NCBI GenBank assembly: GCA_002339265.1
Contig: DDKG01000072.1
Coordinates: 1 to 32,533, forward strand
Length of the DNA: 32,533 nt
DNA from: Massilia sp. UBA2604
GTDB taxonomy: Bacteria > Pseudomonadota > Gammaproteobacteria > Burkholderiales > Burkholderiaceae_D
Reading direction: 5' to 3'
Shown: piece by piece, positions 6,497 to 14,870 of the stretch
Position numbering within the stretch: position 1 is the stretch's first letter
Layout: every line of letters begins with the position of its first letter
Notes under the pieces: generated by a model
Told to the model about the DNA's origin: nothing
The model's database searches: none
The model's input: the letters and a program-made list of their open reading frames with translations, nothing else
Program-made: the position numbers and the translations under genes

Positions 6497-9178
6497 TCAG
6501 AGGGCGTCGCCGATCAGCGCCAGGTTCTGGATCGCGGCCAGGCCCCATTGCGCGGTATCGTTGGTGCTGGCCCACGGGACCTCCAGCACCGGATTGAGCG
6601 TGGCCGGGCCGTCGATTTTGGTGGCCACGAAGGGCGGGTAGGCACGCACATCGGCGAACTCCTTCCAGGCGCGGCGCGCCAGCGCCGGATCCTTGCGGCG
6701 CCAGGCCGCATACGCCGTCAGGCGCGAGTGGCCGATCACCAGCACGTCGGAGCCGCCATGCGGCTTGCCGAGGCGGCGCGCCTGCTCGTCCTTGGGCGCA
6801 TTGTACAGCGCGCAGTAATCGAGCCAGGCGCGTTCGAAAGCAGCGTCGCCGGTGAGCGCGATCAGTTCGTCGAAGATCTCGACCGCCCCGAACACGGCGT
6901 TCAGGTGCGAGGCCTTGACGCTGTCGCCGACCATATTGTGCAGGCGTCCGGTCCTTGGCTCGTAGCCCATGCGCTCGCCGCTGAAGAAGCCGTGCGGCAT
7001 GGCGGCGATGTCGCGCATGCCGGTGAGGATCTTGTCGCGGTAGCGGGTGTCGCCGCTGCGTTCCCACTCGGTAAGCCAGTTGGCCGCCAGCGAGGCCCAG
7101 TCGGTGCCGAAGCTGGCGCGCGCCGGATACGGCCCCTTGGGCGGCTGGTTCGGGAGCTTGCGCACCGGGTCCACCGCATCCAGGCGCAGGTCGGCGTCCA
7201 GCAGTTCGCGCATCACGTCGCCGGTGCGCTCGTCGGCCGTCAGGTAATAGTACATGCGGCGGTAGACCGCGGTGCTGATGCGCACCTGCTTGGCGCTGCA
7301 GCCCCAGTGCTGGACGTTGTGGCGCGTGCCGAGGCCAGCGAAGCGGCCCAGGTGGTAGGTGTCGACGTCGGTGGTGTGGCGCACCATGGCTTCGCCCATG
7401 CGGAAGATGTCGGCGCGGCCGGTGCGGAGAAAAGCGTACCACAGCCACAGATCGGGCGAGAGTTCCGAATTGGCCCAGGCATAGCCGCCGACGTCGTAGC
7501 GCCATTCGTGGCGGTCGGTATCGTAGGTATGGCGCACGTCGCCATGGTCCCAGAAACCATACCAGCGGCGCTGTTCGACCTCGTCGCGATAAAAGGCGAA
7601 GTGGGCGTCGAGCCGGTCTTCGATCTGGGCCTTGGCCGGGCTCGAGCGGTCAGGCAGCGAGTACAGGTTGCCGAAGGCGCGCGTGGCCAGGATGTGGCTT
7701 GGCGCGGCGAACAGCTGCGGCGGGGACTGGACGTGAAACGCCATCCGCACCAGCTGCTCGCGCGCCGGCGTCGCGGCCAGCGCCCACAGGGTGAATTCGC
7801 TGCTGCGCGCGACGCCGACCGGCGTGCCGAAGCCCTTTTCGTAATCCTCGTAGGTGACGTCCAGCGCCTGCAGCTCGTCGGCATGGGTTTCCATGCCCAT
7901 GCCGTCGTGGTAGAAGCGCAGGTCCATCGCCGGCGCATCGGGCGACCAGATCCACAGCGTGACCTGGGCCGCGTCGGTATGCGCATTGCGGATGTCGAGC
8001 TGGGTCGGATGGCGCTGCCAGAAGTCGCGCATGCCGAACGCCAGGCCGCCTTTGGTGCCGCCGATATAGCCCAGGCCCGGCGCGCGCCGGCCCCAGGCGG
8101 CGTCGATCCAGCCATGGCCGGCCTTGGTGCGCTTGCGGATGCGGAAGCTGTCAGGAGACAGCTGAGCCAAGCTGTAGTCGCCCCAGGCGGGAATCAGGTG
8201 CAGCGACTTGTTCACGCGCTCGGCAATCGGCGGCACGGCCTGGCCGGCCAGTTGCGCCTTGCGCACGGCCTCTCCAGGGTCGCGCCGCAGTCCGGTGAGA
8301 TTGCGCACGCCCTCGGCCCACAGGCCGCCGGCCTCGCCCCCGAAACGCACGTGGCGGTCATGCGGGGCGTCGGCCATGGGCACGTCGAAGCGCAGGCCCA
8401 GGCCGCGCACGAAATCCTTCTGCTCGTCGCCATCGAACACGAAGGTGTGCATGATGCGCACCGATTCGGCGCCGGCGTAGAAATACAGGCGCAGCGTGAA
8501 CGGCAGCCAGGAACGGCCGCCGTCCTGGGCGCGGTGCATGCCCTCGACCTTGACCACGCTGCGCACAGGCCCGCGCTGCTCGAGCGTGACGCGCTGCAGC
8601 TGGCTTTCGTAAGAAGTTTGCCGGGTGCTGCCGTCCGGGCTGTCGTCGCTCAGGGCTACCAGCTTGCCGGCGCGCGCGATGTCGCGGCCATTACTGCGGA
8701 TGCTGCGCACGATGTCGGCGCCCCGGCGCGGAATGGTACATTCGATGACGCCGGTGTCGACCACGATGGCCTCAATGTCTTCCTTGATCGCGAGCTGCCT
8801 TGCCGCTTTCGTGTTTCCGCTTCCCGGACGCAGGCGCAACCGCTCCGGCGCCGCATCCATGGCTGGCAGCGCATGCGCGGTCCACTTGAGTGAGCCGTCG
8901 GGCCAGTAGGCGAGCGGCCAGCTCTGGCACGGCAGCTCGCCGCCGTCCCCGGACAGGGCAAAGGCTTGGTCCTTGCGCAGCGCGCCGCGCGGCCACGGCA
9001 CGCCGAAGGTAGCGCCGGTCAGCAGGGCCGGCCGGCCTTCGAGCCAGCTCAGGTCGACGCTGTCCGACGCTGCGGGAGAGGCCGGCGCGGCGCTGGCCTG
9101 GGCCGCAGCCACGCCCAGCGGCAATGCGGCGGCCAGCGCGCCGGTCTTGAAGAAGGTGCGGCGGGACAGCGGCGCCAT
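6497..9178 (-). CDS. Exo-rhamnogalacturonan lyase-like protein (PL26, PcRGLX/YetA type)
   Basis: An 893-residue protein that I assign to the PcRGLX/YetA-like family. It starts with a Tat signal, SRRTFFKTGAL at 5-15, followed by an Ala-rich hydrophobic stretch. The N-terminal domain reads TGATFGVPWPRGAL and SWPLAYWPDGSLKWT, the hallmark of this family. A central beta-rich domain (about 130-450) and a helical C-terminal part (about 520-893) follow. Characterised PL26 enzymes cut RG-I from the reducing end and release the unsaturated galacturonosyl-rhamnose disaccharide, the natural substrate of the GH105 encoded nearby. It lies 4 bases after the DUF4861 gene and 7 before the CE12 gene. The Tat signal implies export in folded form, unlike its Sec-exported partners. 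The assignment comes from remembered family features, not an alignment. Confidence 0.75.
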   Translation of the reverse strand: MAPLSRRTFFKTGALAAALPLGVAAAQASAAPASPAASDSVDLSWLEGRPALLTGATFGVPWPRGALRKDQAFALSGDGGELPCQSWPLAYWPDGSLKWTAHALPAMDAAPERLRLRPGSGNTKAARQLAIKEDIEAIVVDTGVIECTIPRRGADIVRSIRSNGRDIARAGKLVALSDDSPDGSTRQTSYESQLQRVTLEQRGPVRSVVKVEGMHRAQDGGRSWLPFTLRLYFYAGAESVRIMHTFVFDGDEQKDFVRGLGLRFDVPMADAPHDRHVRFGGEAGGLWAEGVRNLTGLRRDPGEAVRKAQLAGQAVPPIAERVNKSLHLIPAWGDYSLAQLSPDSFRIRKRTKAGHGWIDAAWGRRAPGLGYIGGTKGGLAFGMRDFWQRHPTQLDIRNAHTDAAQVTLWIWSPDAPAMDLRFYHDGMGMETHADELQALDVTYEDYEKGFGTPVGVARSSEFTLWALAATPAREQLVRMAFHVQSPPQLFAAPSHILATRAFGNLYSLPDRSSPAKAQIEDRLDAHFAFYRDEVEQRRWYGFWDHGDVRHTYDTDRHEWRYDVGGYAWANSELSPDLWLWYAFLRTGRADIFRMGEAMVRHTTDVDTYHLGRFAGLGTRHNVQHWGCSAKQVRISTAVYRRMYYYLTADERTGDVMRELLDADLRLDAVDPVRKLPNQPPKGPYPARASFGTDWASLAANWLTEWERSGDTRYRDKILTGMRDIAAMPHGFFSGERMGYEPRTGRLHNMVGDSVKASHLNAVFGAVEIFDELIALTGDAAFERAWLDYCALYNAPKDEQARRLGKPHGGSDVLVIGHSRLTAYAAWRRKDPALARRAWKEFADVRAYPPFVATKIDGPATLNPVLEVPWASTNDTAQWGLAAIQNLALIGDAL

Positions 9179-9182
9179 GCCG

Positions 9183-10397
9183 TCAGCGTCCCAGGCTCAC
9201 GCTCACCGGCGCGCGCAGGCGCGCCGCCTCGTCGGCGACGTGCTTCTGCCACTGGGCCTGGGTGGCGAACGGGCTGCCGCGGGTCCAGGCGGCGCCGACG
9301 TGGTAGCTCAGTGGCTTGCCCGACGTGACCGGCGCCGTCACCAGGCCGTCGCGTGCGTCGGCGGCGAATCCCGATGCGGACGGCACGATCACGGCCACGC
9401 CGAAATCGCCAAGGCTGCGCTGCGTCACCCATTGCACCAGGCTGCCGTCGGCCTTGTTCTCGGCGAAGTCGACCTTGACTTCCTGGCCCTTGTCGCTGGG
9501 GTTCTTGTGCAGCCCGACGGCGGCGTTGAGCGTGGCCGGACCGCTGAAGGTGAAGGTGCTGTCGATGCGGTCGAAATAACGGCCGGCGTCGACCGTGAAG
9601 CGTTTCACTTCGGCGACCTTGGCGCCATTAGCGTCCCAGGCGTCGTAGTGCAGCTCGAACACGGTGCGGATCGGGCCATTGGCCAGGATGCGCCACTCGC
9701 GGTAGTTGGCGCCGACGTGCAGGGTTTTGCCGTCCCAGATGCCGGTGCCGCCGGCGCCGCGGGTCGGGCCGACGTTGTACATGTCGATCCCTTCGCCCTG
9801 GTCGACGTGGTAGTGGTCGTGGCCGATGTTGTACCAGCGGTCGACCACCGGATACGGCACGCGCTTGAACCAGATATCGAGGCCGCTCGTGACCAGCACT
9901 TCCTTGTCGCTGCCCGGCGGGGCCGGCGCCTTGAGCGCGGGGCCGTAGGCGCGGTGCGCCAGCTTGTCGTTTTCCCAGGCGAAGTCGTCGAGGCGCTCCT
10001 GCACGAAGCGCGCGTAGGTCCTGGCCGGGAACGGCGCCACGGTGGCGCCGGCCTTCTCGATGGTGAAGGTGACCGACTTCTCGCCGGCCTTGAAGTCATA
10101 CTGGAACAGCAGCTCGCCATAGGCGGCGCCGATCATTTTCGGGTCCTTGGCGGTGGCCGCGACATTGGTCACCTGGTAAGCGAGCGTGCGGCCGGCGCCG
10201 TCCTTGATCACGAGCTGCTGCGAACGGGCCTGGGGCAGGGCGTCGTTGACGCGGGCCCAGGGGATCGAGATGGTCTCGGCCGGGCGGGCGATGTCCAGCG
10301 TGTGGCTGGCGGTGACGCTCAGGCGCTCGGCGGCGCCGGCGTCGATGGCGAGCAGGGAGGCGAGGGCGGCGAGGGGAAGCGAAAGGCGAAGAGTCAT
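9183..10397 (-). CDS. DUF4861-like secreted protein of the RG-I operon, function unknown
   Basis: A 404-residue exported protein (signal peptide to about residue 22, AGA-A). The mature part is predicted to be nearly all beta: it begins with a small sandwich (VTASHTLDIARPAETISIPW, QLVIKDGAGRTLAYQV), then has YNIGHDHYHVDQGEGIDMYNVGPT rich in His, Asp and Tyr, and later TVDAGRYFDRIDSTFTF and HKNPSD. This pattern matches DUF4861 proteins, often found in pectin and other polyuronide utilisation loci. No reaction is established for it to my knowledge. The His/Asp/Tyr cluster around 185-210 could be an active or metal site; that is inference. It sits 10 bases after PL11 and 4 before PL26, so it is made together with two lyases and an esterase. 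Confidence 0.72.
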   Translation of the reverse strand: MTLRLSLPLAALASLLAIDAGAAERLSVTASHTLDIARPAETISIPWARVNDALPQARSQQLVIKDGAGRTLAYQVTNVAATAKDPKMIGAAYGELLFQYDFKAGEKSVTFTIEKAGATVAPFPARTYARFVQERLDDFAWENDKLAHRAYGPALKAPAPPGSDKEVLVTSGLDIWFKRVPYPVVDRWYNIGHDHYHVDQGEGIDMYNVGPTRGAGGTGIWDGKTLHVGANYREWRILANGPIRTVFELHYDAWDANGAKVAEVKRFTVDAGRYFDRIDSTFTFSGPATLNAAVGLHKNPSDKGQEVKVDFAENKADGSLVQWVTQRSLGDFGVAVIVPSASGFAADARDGLVTAPVTSGKPLSYHVGAAWTRGSPFATQAQWQKHVADEAARLRAPVSVSLGR

Positions 10398-10407
10398 GTC
10401 GGAAGCT

Positions 10408-12291
10408 TTATCGGGATTGATCGGAAGTCTGCAGCGGCAGCGTCATGCCTTCGCCGAGGAAGAAGCTGGGGTGGGGCGGCTGGTTGTAGGCCGCATTCTG
10501 GGCCGCAACCTGCACCCGGTACTGGGTGTCGTGCATCAGGGTCGGGATGCGGTGCCGGGTCGGCGTGGTGGTGGAGAACACCAGCAGCGCGTCGTCGCCG
10601 GCGCTGCGCCAGACCACTTCTTCGCGCCAGTCGCCGAACAGGTCGGCCGACAGCACGGGGTTGGCCTTGGTGCCGTTGATCGAGGCCGCACCGTATCTTG
10701 CGCCGTCGAGCAGCGGATCGAGGCGCTGGGCCTGCGGATTCCATTTTTCGATCCGGGTGCCGTCGAGCGATTCGCGCAGCAGGTCGCCATCCCACCACAG
10801 GCCGAAGTTGTAGGCGCGCGGGCGGATGCTCGAGATCTGCACGCCGGCGGCGTTCACCAGGCCGCCGGCCGGATTGTCGATGCCGCCGATCGCGGCCCAG
10901 CACTCGTTGCCCGGATGGGCGGGATCGATGTCCATGCAGATGCCGCGCCCGACGTCGATGGTGCTGGCGATGCTCCACAAGACCTTGCCGGTGGCGGCGT
11001 CGTGCATCTCGGCGCCGTGGCCCTGGTAGCACTTGGGCGACTCGTGGATCATGAACACCTGCAGGCCGGGGCGGCTCGGGTCGTGCTTGCCGACGTGGAG
11101 GGCGTCGCCGTGGCACAGGCCGGTGCTGTACATCAGCGTGCCGTCGCTCCTGATGGTGGCGGCGCCGTAGACGATGTCGTCGCGGCCGTCGCCGTCGGCG
11201 TCGGCCACCGCCATCCAGTGCGCGCCCTGGCCGGCGGCGGATGCGTTGGCAGGCAGGTCGCTGTCGAATACCCAGCGCTGCGTCAGCTTGTTGTCGCGCC
11301 AGTCCCAGGCCGCCAGCACCGCGCGGGTATAGTAGCCGCGCGCGAACACGGCGCTCGGCCGCGCGCCGTCGAGATAGGCTACGCCGCCCAGGAAGCGGTC
11401 GACCCGGTTGCCGTGCGAATCGCCCCAGGCCGCGACGTCGCCGCGCGGCGGCGTGTAGCCGGTGCTGGCCAGGGCGGCGCCGGTGCGGCCGTCGAACACG
11501 GTCAGGAATTCCGGGCCCTTCAATATATAGCCGTCCTTGTTGCGGTGGTCCGCCGCCGGGTCGCCGATGACCTTGCCGGCGCCGTCGACCGTGCCGTCGG
11601 CGGTCTTGGCCATCAGTTCGGCGCGGCCGTCGCCGTCGAAGTCGAAGGCAAGATAGGTGGTGTAATGCGCGCCGGCGCGGATGTTCTTGCCCAGGTCGAT
11701 GCGCCATATGAAGGTGCCGTCCAGGCGGTAGGCGTCGATCAGCGTCGATCCGGTGTAGCCGCGATGGGCGTTGTCGTGCGCATTGGTCGGCTGCCACTTG
11801 ACCAGCAACTCGTAGACGCCGTCGCCATCGAGGTCGGCGGCGGAGCCGTCGTTCACGCCGTAGGTATAGGCTTCGCCGTCCGGGGTGACTTCACCGGTGG
11901 GTTTACGCAGAGGGATGGTCTTGAACGGCTGCGGCCAGGTGGCGCCGGCGCGGGCATCGACGGTGCTTTCCGAGCCTTTGCTGACGGCGCGCACGCTGTA
12001 GGCGACGGAGGGCGCGGCGCCGGCATCGACGAAGTTGGTCGCGGTCAGGGGCTGGCCGTTGACCCGCACACCGTCGCGGTACAGGTTGAAGGTGGTGGCC
12101 GGGTCCTCCGGCCCGAGCGCGCGCCAGCTGACGAAATTGCCGTCGCCGGTGTGGATCGCGACGACGCCGCGATCGAGCGGTTCGAGTTGGCGGCCGGTGG
12201 TGGCGCAGGCGGTGCAGGCCAGGGCCAGCAGGCCGATCGCTGCGCCGCGCTTCAGTTGTCTGAGTTGTCCGTCATGGAGTAGGGATGCCAT
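10408..12291 (-). CDS. Rhamnogalacturonan lyase, PL11
   Basis: A 627-residue exported lyase that cleaves the RG-I backbone by beta-elimination between rhamnose and galacturonic acid. After a signal peptide ending near residue 29 (LLALACTACA; the lipobox fit is poor, so lipidation is uncertain) comes a fibronectin-like start (RGVVAIHTGDGNFVSWR, FNLYRDG), then an eight-bladed propeller. Calcium-binding loops are clear at 153-162 (DLDGDGVYEL), 217-226 (DFDGDGRAEL) and 364-373 (DADGDGRDDI). The protein ends with YNQPPHPSFFLG, the usual PL11 C-terminus as in YesW/YesX. Endo- versus exo-action cannot be decided from sequence. It is first in the minus-strand operon, behind a TTGACA promoter at 12326-12355, and divergent from lldD. 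Confidence 0.92.
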   Translation of the reverse strand: MASLLHDGQLRQLKRGAAIGLLALACTACATTGRQLEPLDRGVVAIHTGDGNFVSWRALGPEDPATTFNLYRDGVRVNGQPLTATNFVDAGAAPSVAYSVRAVSKGSESTVDARAGATWPQPFKTIPLRKPTGEVTPDGEAYTYGVNDGSAADLDGDGVYELLVKWQPTNAHDNAHRGYTGSTLIDAYRLDGTFIWRIDLGKNIRAGAHYTTYLAFDFDGDGRAELMAKTADGTVDGAGKVIGDPAADHRNKDGYILKGPEFLTVFDGRTGAALASTGYTPPRGDVAAWGDSHGNRVDRFLGGVAYLDGARPSAVFARGYYTRAVLAAWDWRDNKLTQRWVFDSDLPANASAAGQGAHWMAVADADGDGRDDIVYGAATIRSDGTLMYSTGLCHGDALHVGKHDPSRPGLQVFMIHESPKCYQGHGAEMHDAATGKVLWSIASTIDVGRGICMDIDPAHPGNECWAAIGGIDNPAGGLVNAAGVQISSIRPRAYNFGLWWDGDLLRESLDGTRIEKWNPQAQRLDPLLDGARYGAASINGTKANPVLSADLFGDWREEVVWRSAGDDALLVFSTTTPTRHRIPTLMHDTQYRVQVAAQNAAYNQPPHPSFFLGEGMTLPLQTSDQSR

Positions 12292-12325
12292 CGTGGTCCT
12301 GGTCTGATCTGCGCTAGTCCGGCCG

Positions 12326-12355
12326 AGTATTCATTTTCCATTCGGGAAGTGTCAA
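12326..12355 (-). promoter_or_regulatory. Probable sigma70 promoter of the PL11 operon
   Basis: On the minus strand a perfect TTGACA (12350-12355) is followed after 18 bases by AATACT (12326-12331). The predicted start site is about 28 bases before the PL11 ATG. A second TTGACA lies about 60 bases further upstream without a matching -10 box. The perfect -35 hexamer and the position before a five-gene operon support the call; no operator is obvious. Confidence 0.5.
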
Positions 12356-12445
12356 CGGGCGGGCGGCGCAACAGGTCATTTAATCAGGCGCTTGAGCGTT
12401 TGCTCCATGTGTCAATACCGCGGGCGCGATCAGGGAGCTGATTAT

Positions 12446-12470
12446 CCTTCCCCGCCGATGGACGGGGAGG
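12446..12470. other. GC-rich hairpin upstream of lldD
   Basis: CCTTCCCCG (12446-12454) faces CGGGGAGG (12463-12470), with one bulged T and an 8-base loop. It lies between the divergent PL11 and lldD genes, in the presumed leader of lldD. No U-tract follows. Its role is unknown; it could be a small interspersed repeat. Confidence 0.35.
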
Positions 12471-12516
12471 CGCGCGACGGCGTAGACTGCGGATTCGATC
12501 CGCTCACGTTCCATAC

Positions 12517-13650
12517 ATGATCATCTCGTCCGCCACCGACTTCCGCCAGGCCGCGCGCCGCCGTCTGCCCCCCTTCCTGTTCCACTACCTCGACGGCGGC
12601 GCCGGGGCCGAACAGACCCTGCGCAGCAATGTCGACGACCTGCAGGCAATCAAGCTGCGCCAGCGCGTGCTGCGCGGCTCCGAACAGCTTGATCTGGGCG
12701 TGCAGTGGTTCGGCGAAGGCTATTCGCTGCCGATCGCGCTGGCGCCGGTGGGCCTGACCGGCATGTACGCGCGGCGCGGCGAGGTGCAGGCGGTGCGCGC
12801 CGCCTGCCACCGCAACATCCCCTTCATCCAATCCACCGTCTCGGTGTGCCCGCTGGCCGAGGTGGCGGCCCAGGCCTCGCACCCGATCTGGTTCCAGCTC
12901 TACGTGCTGAAGGACCGCGGCTTCATGCGCGACGTAATGCGCCGTGCATGGGAACTCGGTTCGCGCACGCTCGTGTTCACGGTGGACATGCCGGTGCCCG
13001 GCGCGCGCTACCGCGACGCCCACAGCGGCATGAGCGGGCCGAACGGGCCGCTGCGGCGCATGCTGCAGGCCGCATTGCACCCGCGCTGGGCCTGGGACGT
13101 GGGCGTGTTCGGGCGGCCGCACGACCTGGGGAATATCTCGGCCTATCGCGGCAGCAGAACCGGCCTGGCCGACTACATCGGCTGGCTCGGCGCCAACTTC
13201 GACCCGGGCATCGCCTGGCCCGACCTGCAATGGATCCGCGACGAATGGCAGGGCAACCTGGTCATCAAGGGCATCCTTGACGCCGAAGATGCGCGCGATG
13301 CGCTGGCCTTCGGCGCCGACGGCATCGTTGTGTCGAACCATGGCGGCCGCCAGCTCGATGGCGCGCCGTCGAGCGCTTCGGTGCTGCCGGCCATCGCCGC
13401 TGAGGTGAAAGGAAAGATGACGATCTTCGCCGACGGCGGCGTGCGCACCGGGACCGACGTGTTCCGCATGCTGGCGCTGGGGGCAGATGGGGTGCTGCTG
13501 GGACGCGCCTTCGTCTATGCGCTGGCCACGCAGGGCCAGGCTGGGGTCGAACGCCTGCTGCAGATCATGGAGAAGGACTTGCGCACCAATATGGTCCTGA
13601 CTGGCGTGCGCTCAGTACGCGAGATCGGGCCCGACCAGCTGGCGCGCTGA
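12517..13650 (+). CDS. lldD: L-lactate dehydrogenase (FMN, membrane-linked)
   Basis: A 377-residue FMN-dependent alpha-hydroxyacid oxidase that matches E. coli LldD almost throughout: [20 protein letters not shown] at the start, [38 protein letters not shown] and [20 protein letters not shown]. Key residues are present: Lys 251 (VIKGIL), the catalytic His 275 and Arg 278 in SNHGGRQLD, and the FMN phosphate region ADGGVRTG...[13 protein letters not shown]. It oxidises L-lactate to pyruvate and passes electrons to the quinone pool at the inner membrane. It is slightly shorter than the E. coli protein (396). No lactate permease or LldR-type regulator is adjacent, so it appears to be a single gene here. 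No clear Shine-Dalgarno precedes the ATG; the start is set by homology. Confidence 0.95.
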   Translation: MIISSATDFRQAARRRLPPFLFHYLDGGAGAEQTLRSNVDDLQAIKLRQRVLRGSEQLDLGVQWFGEGYSLPIALAPVGLTGMYARRGEVQAVRAACHRNIPFIQSTVSVCPLAEVAAQASHPIWFQLYVLKDRGFMRDVMRRAWELGSRTLVFTVDMPVPGARYRDAHSGMSGPNGPLRRMLQAALHPRWAWDVGVFGRPHDLGNISAYRGSRTGLADYIGWLGANFDPGIAWPDLQWIRDEWQGNLVIKGILDAEDARDALAFGADGIVVSNHGGRQLDGAPSSASVLPAIAAEVKGKMTIFADGGVRTGTDVFRMLALGADGVLLGRAFVYALATQGQAGVERLLQIMEKDLRTNMVLTGVRSVREIGPDQLAR

Positions 13651-13659
13651 CGTTTCCGG

Positions 13660-13684
13660 CGACCCTGGTCACTGCTCAGGGTCG
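13660..13684. terminator. Hairpin between convergent lldD and recombinase genes
   Basis: CGACCCTG (13660-13667) and CAGGGTCG (13677-13684) form a perfect 8-bp stem with a 9-base loop. It spans the 18-base gap and the last codons of the recombinase. There is no run of T on either side beyond GGGTTTC, so termination is plausible but not certain. Confidence 0.45.
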
Positions 13685-14661
13685 GGTTTCACGCGCGTGA
13701 GTTTGTAATCGGCGGCGGAACGTTCGAGCGCCAGGCCCAGCACGTCCTTCAGTTCGTCGGGGTCCGCGCCCTGGTCGAGCTGGCGCTTGGCGAAGGTGTT
13801 GCGCAAGGTGCGCCCGCCCGAGCGCGACAAGTCCATGCCGGCGCGCTCGAAGGTGGCCCGCATCTGCATGTACACGGTTTTCCGGGTCATCCTGGCGCCG
13901 GTCAGGTTGGCCGGGAACACGAAGTCTCCCGGGATCGCCATCGCCTCGCGCTCGTCCATCCAGGCGCGCAACTCGTCGGCGCCTTCGCGGGGGAGGGCGA
14001 CCGTGTGCTCATGGCTGGTGTCGTGCTTCTCGCTGGGCGTGATCGTCAGCTCGATGCCGCCGTCGATCGTCGCCTGCTTGCCCACTTCGTCCAGCAGCAG
14101 GCCGACCGCTTCGGACACCCGCAGGCCGGCCAGCGCGATGACGACCTGCATGGCGCGGTCGCGGCGGCGCTTCCATCCGTCGAACGGGGTGCTGCGCCGG
14201 CGCCGCGGGGCCTCGGCCGGCAGCGCCGCGAAGAAGCGTTCCAGCTGGTCTTCCGACAGGGTGCGCCCGGCCTCGTCCTTCGCCATGTGGGCGCGGTCGA
14301 TGCCGAGGATGGCCAACTGCGCCGGGTTGGGCGTCACGCCGAGATGTTCGTAGCAGCGCTCCAGCAGGCGCAGGTAGCGGTAGGCGATCTTGCTGTTCAG
14401 GACGCGCTTGCCCTTGACCGTGCGCTCGATGAAGCGCAGCAGGTCGGTATGCCGCACTTTGGAGAAGGCGAGCCCCTGTTCCTGCAGCCAGCCCGTTACG
14501 TTATTGAACATGAAGAGGTAGATCTTGGCCGATGCCGCCGACGGTATGCGCAAGGTGCCGTCGGCGCGCTGGCGCCGGCCGGTCTCGGCGAAGGCCGTGG
14601 TGGACACGAATTCCTTGAAGGATTTGACGGGGTCGGCATCCCATGTGGTGGAGGTGTGCAT
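13669..14661 (-). CDS. Tyrosine recombinase/integrase-like protein with atypical catalytic set
   Basis: A 330-residue protein with a SAM-like N-terminal core-binding region (about 40-125) and a C-terminal tyrosine recombinase fold. Arg 181 in LAGLRVSEAVGL is the first catalytic Arg, and Lys 212 (TPSEKHD) fits the beta-hairpin Lys. Box II reads GGRTLRNTFAKRQL: Arg 287 is kept, but the usual His of HxLRHTFA is Arg 284 and the following His is Asn. The LGH of box III is LGL (Leu 310), while the nucleophile position has Tyr 319 (ADYKL). So Arg, Arg and Tyr are kept and the two His positions are replaced. It may be a diverged, slow or non-catalytic DNA-binding member. No clear ribosome site precedes ATG 14661. 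It shares orientation with the NERD helicase upstream and converges on lldD. Confidence 0.78.
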   Translation of the reverse strand: MHTSTTWDADPVKSFKEFVSTTAFAETGRRQRADGTLRIPSAASAKIYLFMFNNVTGWLQEQGLAFSKVRHTDLLRFIERTVKGKRVLNSKIAYRYLRLLERCYEHLGVTPNPAQLAILGIDRAHMAKDEAGRTLSEDQLERFFAALPAEAPRRRRSTPFDGWKRRRDRAMQVVIALAGLRVSEAVGLLLDEVGKQATIDGGIELTITPSEKHDTSHEHTVALPREGADELRAWMDEREAMAIPGDFVFPANLTGARMTRKTVYMQMRATFERAGMDLSRSGGRTLRNTFAKRQLDQGADPDELKDVLGLALERSAADYKLTRVKPDPEQ

Positions 14662-14870
14662 GGCGTCGAATGCTTGGTCTAAGTGAAGTCACGATATCAT
14701 AAAACGTAACTAACCAACATAGAAATACACTAAAACCAGATCACGCCACGCTACCGACTTCGGTATGGATAACGACACACAAACAAGGCTTGCAAGAAGA
14801 GGGGTGGGAGCAAGCGATCCCGGCAGCAGTTCTCTTCAGCGTTGATGCACCATGGAGCGGCGCATACCGC
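14662..14870. other. A+T-rich gap between recombinase and helicase genes
   Basis: The 209 bases carry no supported gene. The stretch near 14690-14745 is much richer in A+T than its surroundings. On the minus strand a TATGAT box (14696-14701) could be the -10 element of the recombinase gene, about 35 bases from its ATG, but no good -35 box accompanies it. Such low-GC pockets next to recombinase genes sometimes mark attachment or insertion junctions; no direct repeat proving this was seen. Confidence 0.4.

Noticed and set aside
6341..8893. 850-codon plus-strand open frame opposite the PL26 gene
   Set aside because: It lies antisense to a gene with a Tat signal and family motifs; the composition is mirror-bias and no ribosome site or domain is seen.
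10186..12282. 698-codon plus-strand open frame opposite PL11
   Set aside because: It is antisense to PL11, whose calcium loops and C-terminal motif are unmistakable; no domain appears in the opposite frame.
14662..14870. Attachment site or integrative-element boundary beside the recombinase
   Set aside because: The A+T-rich gap is suggestive, but no direct repeats flanking the recombinase-helicase pair were found and there is no adjacent tRNA, so a boundary is not claimed.
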